NCBI GenBank assembly: GCA_934489945.1
Contig: CAKSSY010000029.1
Location: 1 to 20,883, forward strand
Source: an uncultured Eubacteriales bacterium
Lineage (GTDB): Bacteria > Bacillota > Clostridia > Oscillospirales > CAG-272
Direction of reading: 5' to 3'
DNA length: 20,883 nt
Shown here piece after piece: positions 14,438 to 20,823 of this stretch; within the stretch, counting starts at the first letter, position 1, and each line of letters begins with the position of its first letter. Below the pieces are notes generated by a model, which saw only the letters and a program-made list of their open reading frames with translations, ran no database searches and was not told where the DNA came from. Made by a program: the position numbers and the translations under genes.

Positions 14438-14460
14438 TCTGAAACTTTTTGTTCCGGTTT

Positions 14461-15639
14461 TTACGGTTTCTTGGGAGAAAGATAAGTGGCACTTGCGTAA
14501 TATGTTACGTTATCATATACAACCTTATACCATGTGACGCCGTCCGCGTCGGGAACTGTCGCTTTTCCGATGCACGTCAGTTCTGTTCCTTTGCTCATGG
14601 CGCGCGGTTTGGAACCCTCCAGAGAGGGAATGGATCTCATATAAAGGCTGTCGGCGGTGACGTAAACTTTTTCATTGGCTTCCGCAAAGGAAACAGTCGG
14701 TTTTTCGGAAAGATATCCTGTACTGACATAGCACACCTGATCGTTCCAGAGCACACGGCTCCAAAGGATGCCGTCACTGTCCTTTTCGGTGGCGATTCCC
14801 GTGCGTGTCAGCTTTTCGCCGTATCCCAGCGAGGTGACGATGGTTGCCGATCCCGAGGCGTCTTTTCTCAGATTGAGCGCACTTTCGGCAATGATGTAAA
14901 CGGTGTCATTCTTGTCTTTAAAAACCAACGATTTGGCTCCTGTCGGAGTGGTGGAAAGATATGCGGAGTTGGCATAGCAGACTACCCCGTTATAAAGCAG
15001 GCGGCTCCACTCGTTTCCGTTTTCGTCCTTCGTTTTGGAGACACCGGTACGTTCAATTTCATCTCCGTTTTTGAGCGAGATGACAATTTCCGCATTTGGG
15101 GATGCTTTGGTTCGCAGGTTGAGCTGTTCGGAGGTGACATACACCTTTTCACTCTTGGCGGTATATTCAAGCGGTGCCGCGGTTGTGAGGTAAGCCGTAC
15201 TTGCATAGCAGGTCTTCCCGTAGTAGGAAATACGGCTCCATTTTTCATTGTAACCCGTGCGGGTGACGCTTTCGCCTTCCTTCATCTCTCCCACAATTTT
15301 ACTGTCGGCAGAGTAGGATTCGCGGATATTCAGAACCGAGGTGCCCCAGACATAAACCGTTTCCTTGACATCGAGAAACGCAGTCTCGGGAGGAAGGGGA
15401 TTTGTGGTATCGGGCGTGGTATCCGGAGGAACGGGAGTTGTATCCGTTGTAGTCGGTGTGGTGGGTTCCGTCCGCTCATCTGTGGTTACGGGGTCTGTGG
15501 TTACGGGATCTTTGGGATTGGTGGATTCTGTCGGTGTGGTTTTTTTTGTATCGGAATCGGTCGTTTCTCCCTGTCCCTTACAGGAAACGAGGGAAAGAGC
15601 CATGATGAGTGCAAGTGTAATCAGCAGTATTTTTTTCAT
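14461..15639 (-). CDS. Lipoprotein with four SH3-like (bacterial SH3) repeats
   Basis: This protein of about 392 aa has a lipoprotein signal (MKKILLITLALIMALSLVSC, lipobox LVSC with the modified cysteine at residue 20). A Thr/Pro/Asp-rich low-complexity linker (about 25-85) spans the wall. Four bacterial SH3 domains follow, each with a VYVxxxxLNIR-type start and a W-S-R/I-x-Y-x-G/D-x-x-C/T-Y-A-S-x-x-Y-L ending. The first three carry a cysteine in the last strand. Such domains usually bind peptidoglycan. I prefer ATG 15639 because AAAGGA is 8 bp before it; the in-frame ATG at 15648 is possible but the spacing to the RBS is short. No catalytic domain is present, so it is likely a wall-binding or sensing protein outside the cell. 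Confidence 0.88.
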   Translation of the reverse strand: MKKILLITLALIMALSLVSCKGQGETTDSDTKKTTPTESTNPKDPVTTDPVTTDERTEPTTPTTTDTTPVPPDTTPDTTNPLPPETAFLDVKETVYVWGTSVLNIRESYSADSKIVGEMKEGESVTRTGYNEKWSRISYYGKTCYASTAYLTTAAPLEYTAKSEKVYVTSEQLNLRTKASPNAEIVISLKNGDEIERTGVSKTKDENGNEWSRLLYNGVVCYANSAYLSTTPTGAKSLVFKDKNDTVYIIAESALNLRKDASGSATIVTSLGYGEKLTRTGIATEKDSDGILWSRVLWNDQVCYVSTGYLSEKPTVSFAEANEKVYVTADSLYMRSIPSLEGSKPRAMSKGTELTCIGKATVPDADGVTWYKVVYDNVTYYASATYLSPKKP

Positions 15640-15675
15640 TCCGGACATCCTTTCCTTGATTTTTATGTCAGCCCC

Positions 15676-15704
15676 ATTATATCACAAGCTTTCTTTTCTG
15701 TCAA
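15676..15704 (-). promoter_or_regulatory. Consensus sigma-A promoter of the SH3 lipoprotein
   Basis: On the minus strand, TTGACA (15699-15704), 17-bp spacer, TATAAT (15676-15681): a perfect consensus promoter. The start codon lies 36 bp downstream of the -10 box. Confidence 0.92.
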
Positions 15705-15748
15705 GCGCGACGGACACTTTTTCGCCCCTTTTCGCCAAATATTCCTCC

Positions 15749-15778
15749 TTGACAAAGAAGTGTTTTTTATGCTACAAT
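15749..15778 (+). promoter_or_regulatory. Sigma-A promoter of the VanZ-like gene
   Basis: TTGACA (15749-15754), 18-bp spacer, TACAAT (15773-15778). The start codon is 30 bp downstream, with GGGAGG before it. Confidence 0.8.
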
Positions 15779-15808
15779 ATTTTATATCTCTTTTGGTCGG
15801 GAGGCAGA

Positions 15809-16267
15809 ATGAAAAAACTCGGAGTGGTGTTTTTATGCGCCTGTCTTGCGTGGACGGTGTTTATTTTTTCCCGATCCGCCAAAACGGCATCGGAGTCCTC
15901 CTTTGAAAGCGGTGCAGTTACGGAGGTTCTTTCCGACATTTTGGAAACCATCGGAATAGACGAGGCTCCGACTGAACATTTTGTGCGAAAGGCGGGACAT
16001 TTTACCGAGTACGCGATTCTCGGATTTTTTGCTGTTTTTTCGGTTTGGGCTTTCGGCGCAAAGCCCGCGTGGTTGGTGGGATTCGGATATGCGGTCGCGG
16101 TAGCGTGTGTCGACGAATTTCTTGTTCAGAGATTGACCGAGGGGCGTTCCCCGCAGTTTTCCGACGTTCTGATCGACTCGGCGGGGGCGGGAACCGCGAT
16201 TCTTTGCTTTTTTGCCTGCGTCTCTTTGCTTTTTTTGAAAAAATTGCCGAAAACGCTTGACAAATAA
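15809..16267 (+). CDS. VanZ-like membrane protein
   Basis: This 152-aa protein starts at ATG 15809 (GGGAGG 6 bp upstream). It has a signal-anchor-like first helix, then HFVRKAGHFTEYAILGFFA, DEFLVQRLTEGRSPQFSDVLID and SAGAGTAI, which are the conserved VanZ-like features (the K-x-x-HF-x-EY helix, the acidic DE and the GR-x-x-x-x-DVLID stretch). It would sit in the membrane with about four segments. VanZ-like proteins are linked to teicoplanin resistance in enterococci, but in Clostridia they are common as housekeeping proteins of unclear role, and no van cluster is present here. Its stop codon region contains the promoter of the next operon. Confidence 0.87.
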   Translation: MKKLGVVFLCACLAWTVFIFSRSAKTASESSFESGAVTEVLSDILETIGIDEAPTEHFVRKAGHFTEYAILGFFAVFSVWAFGAKPAWLVGFGYAVAVACVDEFLVQRLTEGRSPQFSDVLIDSAGAGTAILCFFACVSLLFLKKLPKTLDK

Positions 16268-16286
16268 GAACTTTGTGTGATATAAT
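16257..16286 (+). promoter_or_regulatory. rplU-operon promoter embedded in the vanZ 3' end
   Basis: TTGACA (16257-16262) overlaps the last codons of the VanZ-like gene, followed by an 18-bp spacer and TATAAT (16281-16286). The -35 box lies inside the CDS just before its stop. This gives rplU-prp-rpmA an independent start. Confidence 0.87.
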
Positions 16287-16291
16287 AATCT

Positions 16292-16372
16292 GCCGCTTAA
16301 AACGGGCTTTGTAAGTGCGCATTGCGCCGCCTGAATTTTAGCGAGTCTATGAACGAAAGTGAGGTGCTTTCC
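16292..16372 (+). promoter_or_regulatory. Candidate L21-type ribosomal-protein leader
   Basis: The roughly 80-nt leader of rplU has several pairing elements, including GCGC/GCGC around 16317-16328 and GAAAG (16355-16359) with CTTTC (16367-16371), which places the Shine-Dalgarno GAGGTG in a hairpin loop. L21 leaders that autoregulate this operon are known in Firmicutes. I could not confirm the exact consensus, so the call is tentative. Confidence 0.45.
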
Positions 16373-16684
16373 ATGTTCGCAGTGATTGAAACCGGAGGAA
16401 AGCAGTACAAGGTAGTCGAGGGTGAACAGGTCTTTATCGAAAAGCTGGATGTCAACGAGGGAGATACCGTAACCTTTGATGCAGTCAAGGCACTGTCCGT
16501 CGGAGACAAACTTGAGATCGGCACGCCCGTTGTTGCGGGAGCCAAGGTCACAGCCAAGGTTCTGAAGAACGGCAAGGCAAAGAAGATCTATGTCATGAAG
16601 TACAAGTCCAAGAAGAACGAAAAGAAGAAGATCGGTCACAGACAGCCTTATACCAAGGTTGAGATTCTTTCCATTGAGGGCTGA
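16373..16684 (+). CDS. rplU: 50S ribosomal protein L21
   Basis: This 103-aa protein opens MFAVIETGGKQYKV, the diagnostic L21 start, with ATG at 16373 and GAGGTG 6 bp upstream. The C-terminal KYKSKKNEKKKIGHRQPYT is the typical basic RNA-binding segment. The length is exactly as expected. It heads the conserved rplU-prp-rpmA operon. An upstream in-frame ATG at 16349 is rejected because it adds residues outside the family. Confidence 0.98.
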   Translation: MFAVIETGGKQYKVVEGEQVFIEKLDVNEGDTVTFDAVKALSVGDKLEIGTPVVAGAKVTAKVLKNGKAKKIYVMKYKSKKNEKKKIGHRQPYTKVEILSIEG

Positions 16685-16699
16685 TCGGCTTTTGCGGAA

Positions 16700-17059
16700 A
16701 TGACGAAGATCATTTTTTACAAAAGCGACGGCGTTTTTTACGGCTTTGAGGAACAGGGGCATACCGGATACGGCGATGCGGGGGAAGATATTCTCTGCGC
16801 GGCTCTTTCGGCAATGACCATGTTGATTATCAACACGATTGAGGTGGCTTACGCCTCGGACGTGGAATATGATATTCAGGATGACGATACACGGGTTACG
16901 GTGCGTTCCAAAGCGGCTCTTCCCGAATTTGAAGAGGATGAACGCAAGCGGTACGCGGTTTCCGGGTTGTTTATGTCGTATTTCTATCAGCTGAATGATA
17001 TGCTGGAGGAGTATTATAAAAATCTTGAAGTCGATGTGATCGAAAAAGATTACGAGTAA
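16700..17059 (+). CDS. prp: Ribosomal-processing cysteine protease Prp
   Basis: This 119-aa protein has the Prp signature: G-H21-x-G followed by DILCAALS, giving catalytic H21 and C33. It cleaves the N-terminal extension of L27 in Firmicutes and some relatives, which is essential for ribosome assembly. The gene lies between rplU and rpmA, as in other members of the phylum, 15 bp after rplU. The ribosome-binding site is weak (GCGGAA), which fits low expression or coupling to rplU. The length is typical. Confidence 0.94.
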   Translation: MTKIIFYKSDGVFYGFEEQGHTGYGDAGEDILCAALSAMTMLIINTIEVAYASDVEYDIQDDDTRVTVRSKAALPEFEEDERKRYAVSGLFMSYFYQLNDMLEEYYKNLEVDVIEKDYE

Positions 17060-17116
17060 GCGAAGCGCGTTCTTTTTGAACGATGAATTGATTACCAAAT
17101 ACGGAGGTGCGATACC

Positions 17117-17395
17117 ATGTTGAAGCTCAGTTTACAGTTTTTTGCTCATAAAAAAGGTGTAGGCTCCACCAAGAACGGTCGTGACAGTGAGTCCAAACGG
17201 CTTGGCGTGAAGAAGGCAGACGGACAGGCAGTTCTTGCCGGCAATATCATTGTCAGACAGAGAGGTACAGCCATTCATCCCGGTACCAATGTCGGAATCG
17301 GCAAGGATGATACGCTGTTTGCTTTGATCGACGGAACCGTGAGATTCGAGCAGAAGACAAAAACCAAGAAGTGTGTCAGCGTTTACGCTGATTGA
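17117..17395 (+). CDS. rpmA: 50S ribosomal protein L27 with Prp-cleavable N-terminus
   Basis: This 92-aa L27 begins MLKLSLQFFAHKKGVGST. The LQFFA segment is the Prp recognition site, with cleavage after A10, so the mature protein starts HKKGVGST; that residue is usually A or S in L27. The body shows GVKKADGQAVLAGNIIVRQRG and HPGTNVGIGKDDTLFA, the standard L27 signatures. GGAGG lies 10 bp before ATG. It is the last gene of the operon; obgE, which often follows, is not here, and a terminator comes about 45 bp later. Confidence 0.98.
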   Translation: MLKLSLQFFAHKKGVGSTKNGRDSESKRLGVKKADGQAVLAGNIIVRQRGTAIHPGTNVGIGKDDTLFALIDGTVRFEQKTKTKKCVSVYAD

Positions 17396-17439
17396 AGACT
17401 TTTGGAACGGTCGGGCGTGTTTTTGACAACCCGGCGAAG

Positions 17440-17485
17440 GAAAAACGTCATGGAGTGCGAGCTCGTAATGACGTTTTTCTTTTTT
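17440..17485 (+). terminator. Terminator of the rplU-prp-rpmA operon
   Basis: GAAAAACGTCAT (17440-17451) pairs with ATGACGTTTTTC (17468-17479), followed by TTTTTT. A standard intrinsic terminator about 45 bp past the L27 stop. Confidence 0.9.
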
Positions 17486-17496
17486 GTGGTCTGAAA

Positions 17497-17563
17497 GGGA
17501 CTGTCAAAAAACAATGTTTTCAACATTCCCTCAAAAATGTCGGTTGGAATTCCGACGTTTTTG
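17497..17563. repeat. Direct-repeat copy 1 with internal inverted repeat
   Basis: The 46-bp segment 17516-17561 recurs at 19573-19618 with 40 of 46 matches. It contains an inverted repeat, AAAAATGTCGG / CCGACGTTTTT. A further imperfect inverted repeat (AGGGACTGT near 17497 against ACATTCCCT near 17524) joins its left edge. It behaves like a short palindromic intergenic element rather than a gene. Confidence 0.7.
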
Positions 17564-17627
17564 ACGCAATCATGGTTGTTTTGATTTTTGAATTTCTTTG
17601 GCGGCAGACCGTGGGAATCTCTATGTC

Positions 17628-17670
17628 AAAGGCGGTGTAAAAACTCTTTTGCGTTTTTACACCGCCTTTT
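17628..17670. terminator. Strong bidirectional terminator of the sigma-factor gene
   Basis: AAAGGCGGTGTAAAAAC (17628-17644) pairs with 17653-17669 around an 8-nt loop. It lies right after the minus-strand sigma-factor stop and is followed by T-rich sequence on the plus strand. Confidence 0.85.
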
Positions 17671-17671
17671 G

Positions 17672-19330
17672 TCAGATTTGGCTGATTATGGTTGTCAATG
17701 CTTTTCTTTGATCTTCGGCAGGTGGTTTCAGTTTTTTGTTTTCCGATAAATGTTTCAGCACATAAAGGATAAACCACGTATCGGAGAAGAAGATGTGTTG
17801 CAGACCGAAAAGCCGGGCTTTCTGCAGGTGTGGCGGTGTTTTGGCAAGAAGGTGACTGACAAATTTTTCTTTGAGTTTGCACAATGCTTCCCAGTGCTTT
17901 TCTTTGATTTTATCGCCTACTGCGAGCAGGTCTGCCTTTATCTCCGAATTCTCAAGAATGACAACGCGTGGACTGATTTTTGTGTCGCCGTTTTGGTTCA
18001 GCACGGAAAGATATCCGCGTTCGGCAAGTCGTGCGTACTCGGCAGAGGACAACTCCTTGTCATCCAGCCAGCGTTTTAACAACATTAGATCCTGTGTGGA
18101 TGTTGCCGGAAAATCTTCGCCTATCCGTTTCTCGGACCATTCACTGTCGCATTGCCACAAAGTCAGGTTTTCGTAGCGGTTCTGACAGCAACCGCAGAAC
18201 CTTCCCATGCTGTCATCATATTTTGGCTTTGGTGCCTTCGGATTAAATACATCGGCAGAGCAGATATTGTGTCCGCCATCCGGTCTGAGTGTTGCTGCCT
18301 CCTCAAAAGAAACTGTCTCTTTGAATAAATGGTTGCCGCTGTTTGCGGTGATATAGGGGATCAGCGACCAAAGCAGAAAATTTTCGTCCTTTGGCGGGTC
18401 GTTTATCATTGAAATTTTGCCATACCTTCCTCCCCAAATCCGGTCATCCTGTAGCAGACCGCTGTCGATTAAGGTGTCTGACAATTCATCGGCGAACAAT
18501 TCGGTTGCCTTCCGGTACATCTCATCGTGAAGCGCAATCGTTTTCTCGTCTGCTTCGTCAATGATAATGTTGGAAATATATTTGTTGTCCTTTTTTAAAA
18601 GAAACCCGTATTCTTCAAGAAAATCTGCCTCGCTCTCGACATAAACAGGGGATACGCCGAGCTCGTCCGCGATTTCGTTGACCGATTTGCAAGTGCTCCT
18701 CACCGAATAGGCAATGTTTTGTGACAAGGCACTTCGGAAGAAGTTTGCATTGCTGCCCTTGGTCCCCGGTGAGCCGTTGCAACAGATTCTTGTGAGCTGT
18801 ACAGGATTGAATTTGAGTTTTCCGTAATTTCGTGTCATGGTAACGCCCCTTTTCAGTTCTTTTTTGGCTTCAAACAAATGCCACTTGACCGTACCGAGAG
18901 GAATCTTCAGCTCTCTTGCAATGTCTGCCTGTTTTTGGTTTTCAAAGTAATAGGCGATTACAATGCACCGTTGCATTTTGGAAAGATAGGCGATTTCCGA
19001 CTGCAAACGGGAAACGGCAATGTCGGATTTGTTGACATCTGCGAAGTCATCCGTGACGGAAAGCTGCCCGGCAACGTCGTCGATTGAAGCAAGATTGGCA
19101 ACCCTGGCGGCTTTGCGGTAATAGTTGCTGAGCGCGTTGTGTGCTACTGTCCAGATGTACTTGTTGATATCGTCGATATCGTCTTTGATGAGGAGTGCCC
19201 GAAATGCCCTGACGACAATTTCCTGCGACAAATCCTCTGCATCGTGCAGGTTGCGACAACGCTTCAGCGCAAATCCGAAGATGGGTTTCAGGTATTCTGT
19301 TATGATTTTCTCGGCATCGGTTCTGTTCAT
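17672..19330 (-). CDS. ECF-type sigma factor with a long C-terminal extension
   Basis: This 552-aa protein starts at ATG 19330 (GAGGACAG just upstream). Residues 1-165 are an ECF sigma factor: region 2 (KPIFGFALKRCRNLHDAEDLSQEIV) and region 4 (SKMQRCIVIAYYFENQKQADIAREL, then IPLGTVKWHLFEAKKELKRG). About 385 residues follow that are not part of a sigma core. They include a helix-turn-helix-like stretch (CKSVNEIADELGVSPVYVES), a mostly helical middle, a cysteine cluster (FCGCC, C379-C382) and a helical C-terminus. The extension resembles ligand-sensing ECF groups in which the tail replaces an anti-sigma factor, and none is encoded beside it. The gene is flanked by direct repeats and ends at a strong terminator. 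Its targets are unknown; no obvious second promoter of a non-sigma-A type was seen. Confidence 0.82.
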   Translation of the reverse strand: MNRTDAEKIITEYLKPIFGFALKRCRNLHDAEDLSQEIVVRAFRALLIKDDIDDINKYIWTVAHNALSNYYRKAARVANLASIDDVAGQLSVTDDFADVNKSDIAVSRLQSEIAYLSKMQRCIVIAYYFENQKQADIARELKIPLGTVKWHLFEAKKELKRGVTMTRNYGKLKFNPVQLTRICCNGSPGTKGSNANFFRSALSQNIAYSVRSTCKSVNEIADELGVSPVYVESEADFLEEYGFLLKKDNKYISNIIIDEADEKTIALHDEMYRKATELFADELSDTLIDSGLLQDDRIWGGRYGKISMINDPPKDENFLLWSLIPYITANSGNHLFKETVSFEEAATLRPDGGHNICSADVFNPKAPKPKYDDSMGRFCGCCQNRYENLTLWQCDSEWSEKRIGEDFPATSTQDLMLLKRWLDDKELSSAEYARLAERGYLSVLNQNGDTKISPRVVILENSEIKADLLAVGDKIKEKHWEALCKLKEKFVSHLLAKTPPHLQKARLFGLQHIFFSDTWFILYVLKHLSENKKLKPPAEDQRKALTTIISQI

Positions 19331-19406
19331 TGGTTCTGTCCTCTCGAAAGCTTTCACCTGTATGGACACGGAATTTTGAAAAGGTTTGCGTTTTTTTGGA
19401 AAAATT

Positions 19407-19440
19407 ATGCCGCCCGCACAACACAGGCGGCACATTTTTT
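19407..19440. terminator. Hairpin with T-runs on both sides upstream of the sigma gene
   Basis: TGCCGCC (19408-19414) pairs with GGCGGCA (19426-19432) around an 11-nt loop. Both flanks are T-rich in the outgoing sense (CATTTTTT on plus, TAATTTTT on minus). Lying 75 bp upstream of the sigma-factor start in the minus direction, it could attenuate that gene or end a plus-strand transcript. Confidence 0.55.
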
Positions 19441-19572
19441 ATGAAATCCCATTTTCGGCATCCATTCCGTTAAAATCTGCACTCTTAAACCAAGCAAATC
19501 GAAATAAGCACATATCGGATTTCTAACGTTGCTTGTTTCGAAAATCACATAGGTTGTTTCCGGAATGACGGT
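19441..19572. other. Intergenic gap, no gene seen
   Basis: Nothing convincing is encoded here. Only short frames are present on both strands and no strong promoter or RBS was found. Together with the hairpin and repeat on its sides it makes up the roughly 340-bp non-coding stretch between the sigma-factor and XRE genes. Confidence 0.5.
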
Positions 19573-19618
19573 GTTTTCAACAGTCCCTCAAAAATGTCGA
19601 TCGGAACTCCGGTGTTTT
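19573..19618. repeat. Direct-repeat copy 2
   Basis: This 46-bp segment matches 17516-17561 at 40 of 46 positions, in the same orientation. The palindrome seen in copy 1 is partly decayed here. The two copies bracket the sigma-factor gene about 2.0 kb apart. The left end of the frameshifted XRE tail (stop at 19617-19619) runs into it. Confidence 0.7.
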
Positions 19619-19669
19619 ATTGATAGATGTCCAATCGCTCTTTTAATGCGATAAACTCTGCGTTGTCCT
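19617..19669 (-). pseudogene. Out-of-frame C-terminal tail of the XRE gene
   Basis: Immediately after the XRE stop codon, another frame reads GLKDNAEFIALKERLDIYQ and ends at TAA (19617-19619). The helical, charged composition looks like protein rather than chance. It may be the original C-terminus of the regulator, separated by a frameshift near 19675-19685. Evidence is composition only. Confidence 0.4.
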
Positions 19670-19942
19670 TTAATCCTTTCCCTTACGGTTCAGAATTTGA
19701 TACTGTTCCTCGTATTTTTTGAGTTCAGCTTCATTTTCCGCCGTTTTTAAATTCAGCCATTCGTCAGCTGATACACCAAAAAAATTTGCCAATTTTGGGA
19801 GTAGCGTTATATCCGGCAAAGCAAGTCCGTTTTCCCACTTGGATATTGCCTGATAGGATATGTGCAAATACTCTGCCAGTTTTTCTTGGGTTACATTTTG
19901 TGCTTTTCTGAGTCCTTTTATTTTTTCTCCGATTTTTAACAT
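19670..19942 (-). CDS. XRE-family (Cro/C1-type) transcriptional regulator
   Basis: This 90-aa protein has a clear HTH_3 domain (residues about 4-60): IGEKIKGLRKAQNVTQEKLAEYL, then ISYQAISKWENGLALPDITLLPKLANFFGVSADEWL. The QxxISKWENG signature is diagnostic. The C-terminus (ENEAELKKYEEQYQILNRKG) is a short helix. The protein may be cut short by a frameshift, because a sensible helical continuation appears in another frame right after the stop. ATG at 19942 and an in-frame GTG at 19945 are both possible starts; the ATG is preferred. A perfect palindrome, AGAAAGTACTTTCT, lies at its own transcription start, so autorepression is likely. Targets are unknown; the downstream sigma-factor gene and the upstream methyltransferase are candidates. 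Confidence 0.9.
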   Translation of the reverse strand: MLKIGEKIKGLRKAQNVTQEKLAEYLHISYQAISKWENGLALPDITLLPKLANFFGVSADEWLNLKTAENEAELKKYEEQYQILNRKGKD

Positions 19943-19970
19943 CACGTCTCGCCTCGTGTTTTTTTGATTT

Positions 19971-19984
19971 AGAAAGTACTTTCT
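19971..19984. promoter_or_regulatory. Palindromic operator O1 for the XRE regulator
   Basis: AGAAAGTACTTTCT is a perfect 14-bp palindrome, sitting about 8 bp downstream of the -10 box of the XRE promoter, over the expected transcription start. Its core GAAAGTACTT recurs at 20066-20077. Confidence 0.75.
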
Positions 19985-19991
19985 GATTACT

Positions 19992-20020
19992 ATTATAAAC
20001 TTGCGTATCCGTAATGTCTA
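19992..20020 (-). promoter_or_regulatory. Sigma-A promoter of the XRE gene
   Basis: On the minus strand, TAGACA (20015-20020), 17-bp spacer, perfect TATAAT (19992-19997). The start codon lies about 50 bp downstream. Confidence 0.8.
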
Positions 20021-20065
20021 TGACATATCCGGTTACCTGCCTGCAACTGCGGGTTGAGTGTTTTT

Positions 20066-20077
20066 GAAAGTACTTCC
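20066..20077. promoter_or_regulatory. Palindromic operator O2, second copy of the XRE box
   Basis: GAAAGTACTTCC (GGAAGTACTTTC on the minus strand) shares ten bases with O1. It lies 20 bp after the methyltransferase stop and 46 bp upstream of the XRE -35 box. Two boxes about 95 bp apart could allow cooperative binding. Confidence 0.65.
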
Positions 20078-20096
20078 GATATGCGGAGGGCAAATG

Positions 20097-20693
20097 CTAC
20101 TTTGTGGCGGCAAAAACATAGGCGAATTCGGTTTCCAGTATTTTTACCAAACGCATTCCGCTTTGATGGATATAGTTAATGATGTCATCTTGCTTGTCGG
20201 GGTAGATTCGGATTTCCCGTTCGCCGTATCGGAGCCAATCACTTTGGTTTTTATCTATGGAAAGAATAAACCGACCACCATCGTTCAAAAGCGTCTTTGT
20301 TTTGTGAATTGCCGCCTGCTTGTCCCTTATGTGCATAAAGGTGAGGGAGGAATAAATCACATCAAATTTTCGCCCGAACACATATTCCATAAAATCTCCG
20401 CAGATGAGCGTTGTATTGCCGTGTTCCTTTAGGTTCATTTTTGCCCGTTCGATCGTTTTGGGAGAAAGATCAATGCCGAAAAATTCGCGACATAATGGCG
20501 CAACCCGTATGCCGAGTCGACCTGTACCGGCGCCGATTTCAAGTGCGGATTTTTCTTTCGTGAGTTGCAATTCATCGATAAATTGCTGTCCGTCCCATTT
20601 GTCCATATAATTTTTCAGAGGCTCCGGATCGTGAACGGGGTCGTTGTCGTCGTCAATGAGCAAATCATAGTGCATGATAACGTCTTGCATCAT
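20097..20693 (-). CDS. Class I SAM-dependent methyltransferase
   Basis: This 198-aa protein has a Rossmann-like methyltransferase domain: motif I SALEIGAGTGRLGI (about residues 49-62) binds SAM, FFGIDLSPKTIERAK (about 71-85) carries the acidic residue that contacts the ribose, and LICGDFMEYVF, FDVIYSSLTFMHI and NDGGRFILSID are motifs II to IV of the fold. It starts at ATG 20693 behind GAGGAGGA (7 bp). The MMQD start has a second ATG one codon later. Its substrate cannot be told; it could be a small molecule or a resistance-type target. It stands alone upstream of the XRE gene on the same strand, with its own extended -10 promoter. Confidence 0.88.
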   Translation of the reverse strand: MMQDVIMHYDLLIDDDNDPVHDPEPLKNYMDKWDGQQFIDELQLTKEKSALEIGAGTGRLGIRVAPLCREFFGIDLSPKTIERAKMNLKEHGNTTLICGDFMEYVFGRKFDVIYSSLTFMHIRDKQAAIHKTKTLLNDGGRFILSIDKNQSDWLRYGEREIRIYPDKQDDIINYIHQSGMRLVKILETEFAYVFAATK

Positions 20694-20717
20694 AAATCAG
20701 TCCTCCTCAATACGAAC

Positions 20718-20746
20718 ATTATATCACAATTCCGCAAATTTGTATA
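20718..20746 (-). promoter_or_regulatory. Extended -10 promoter of the methyltransferase
   Basis: On the minus strand, TATACA (20741-20746, 4 of 6 to consensus), 17-bp spacer and TGATATAAT (extended -10; TATAAT at 20718-20723). It starts transcription about 20 bp before the ATG. Confidence 0.7.
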
Positions 20747-20794
20747 GTTCGTGTGATGGATAGCAAAAAATCTCAAAAAAAGGAAGAAAACCCC

Positions 20795-20823
20795 TTGACA
20801 AAAGGGGAAAGAAGGAGTATAAT
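20795..20823 (+). promoter_or_regulatory. Perfect consensus promoter aimed off the right edge
   Basis: TTGACA (20795-20800), 17-bp spacer and TATAAT (20818-20823): all twelve bases match the consensus. CCCCTT and AAGGGG form an inverted repeat across the -35 box. The transcript runs through an A/G-rich stretch to the window edge without a visible start codon, so the gene it serves lies outside. Confidence 0.85.

Noticed and set aside
14449..15906. Long plus-strand open frame (485 codons) opposite the SH3 lipoprotein
   Set aside because: Phenylalanine- and glycine-rich antisense reading of the SH3 repeats. The minus strand has a perfect promoter, lipobox and domain repeats.
15809..16267. Reading the VanZ-like protein as evidence of glycopeptide resistance
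   Set aside because: There is no vanA/B-type ligase, vanHX or vanRS in the window. VanZ-like proteins are widespread in Clostridia without such clusters.
15833..17098. Minus-strand open frame of 421 codons across vanZ, rplU and prp
   Set aside because: It runs opposite three firmly identified genes, including L21 and Prp, and shows no domain signature of its own.
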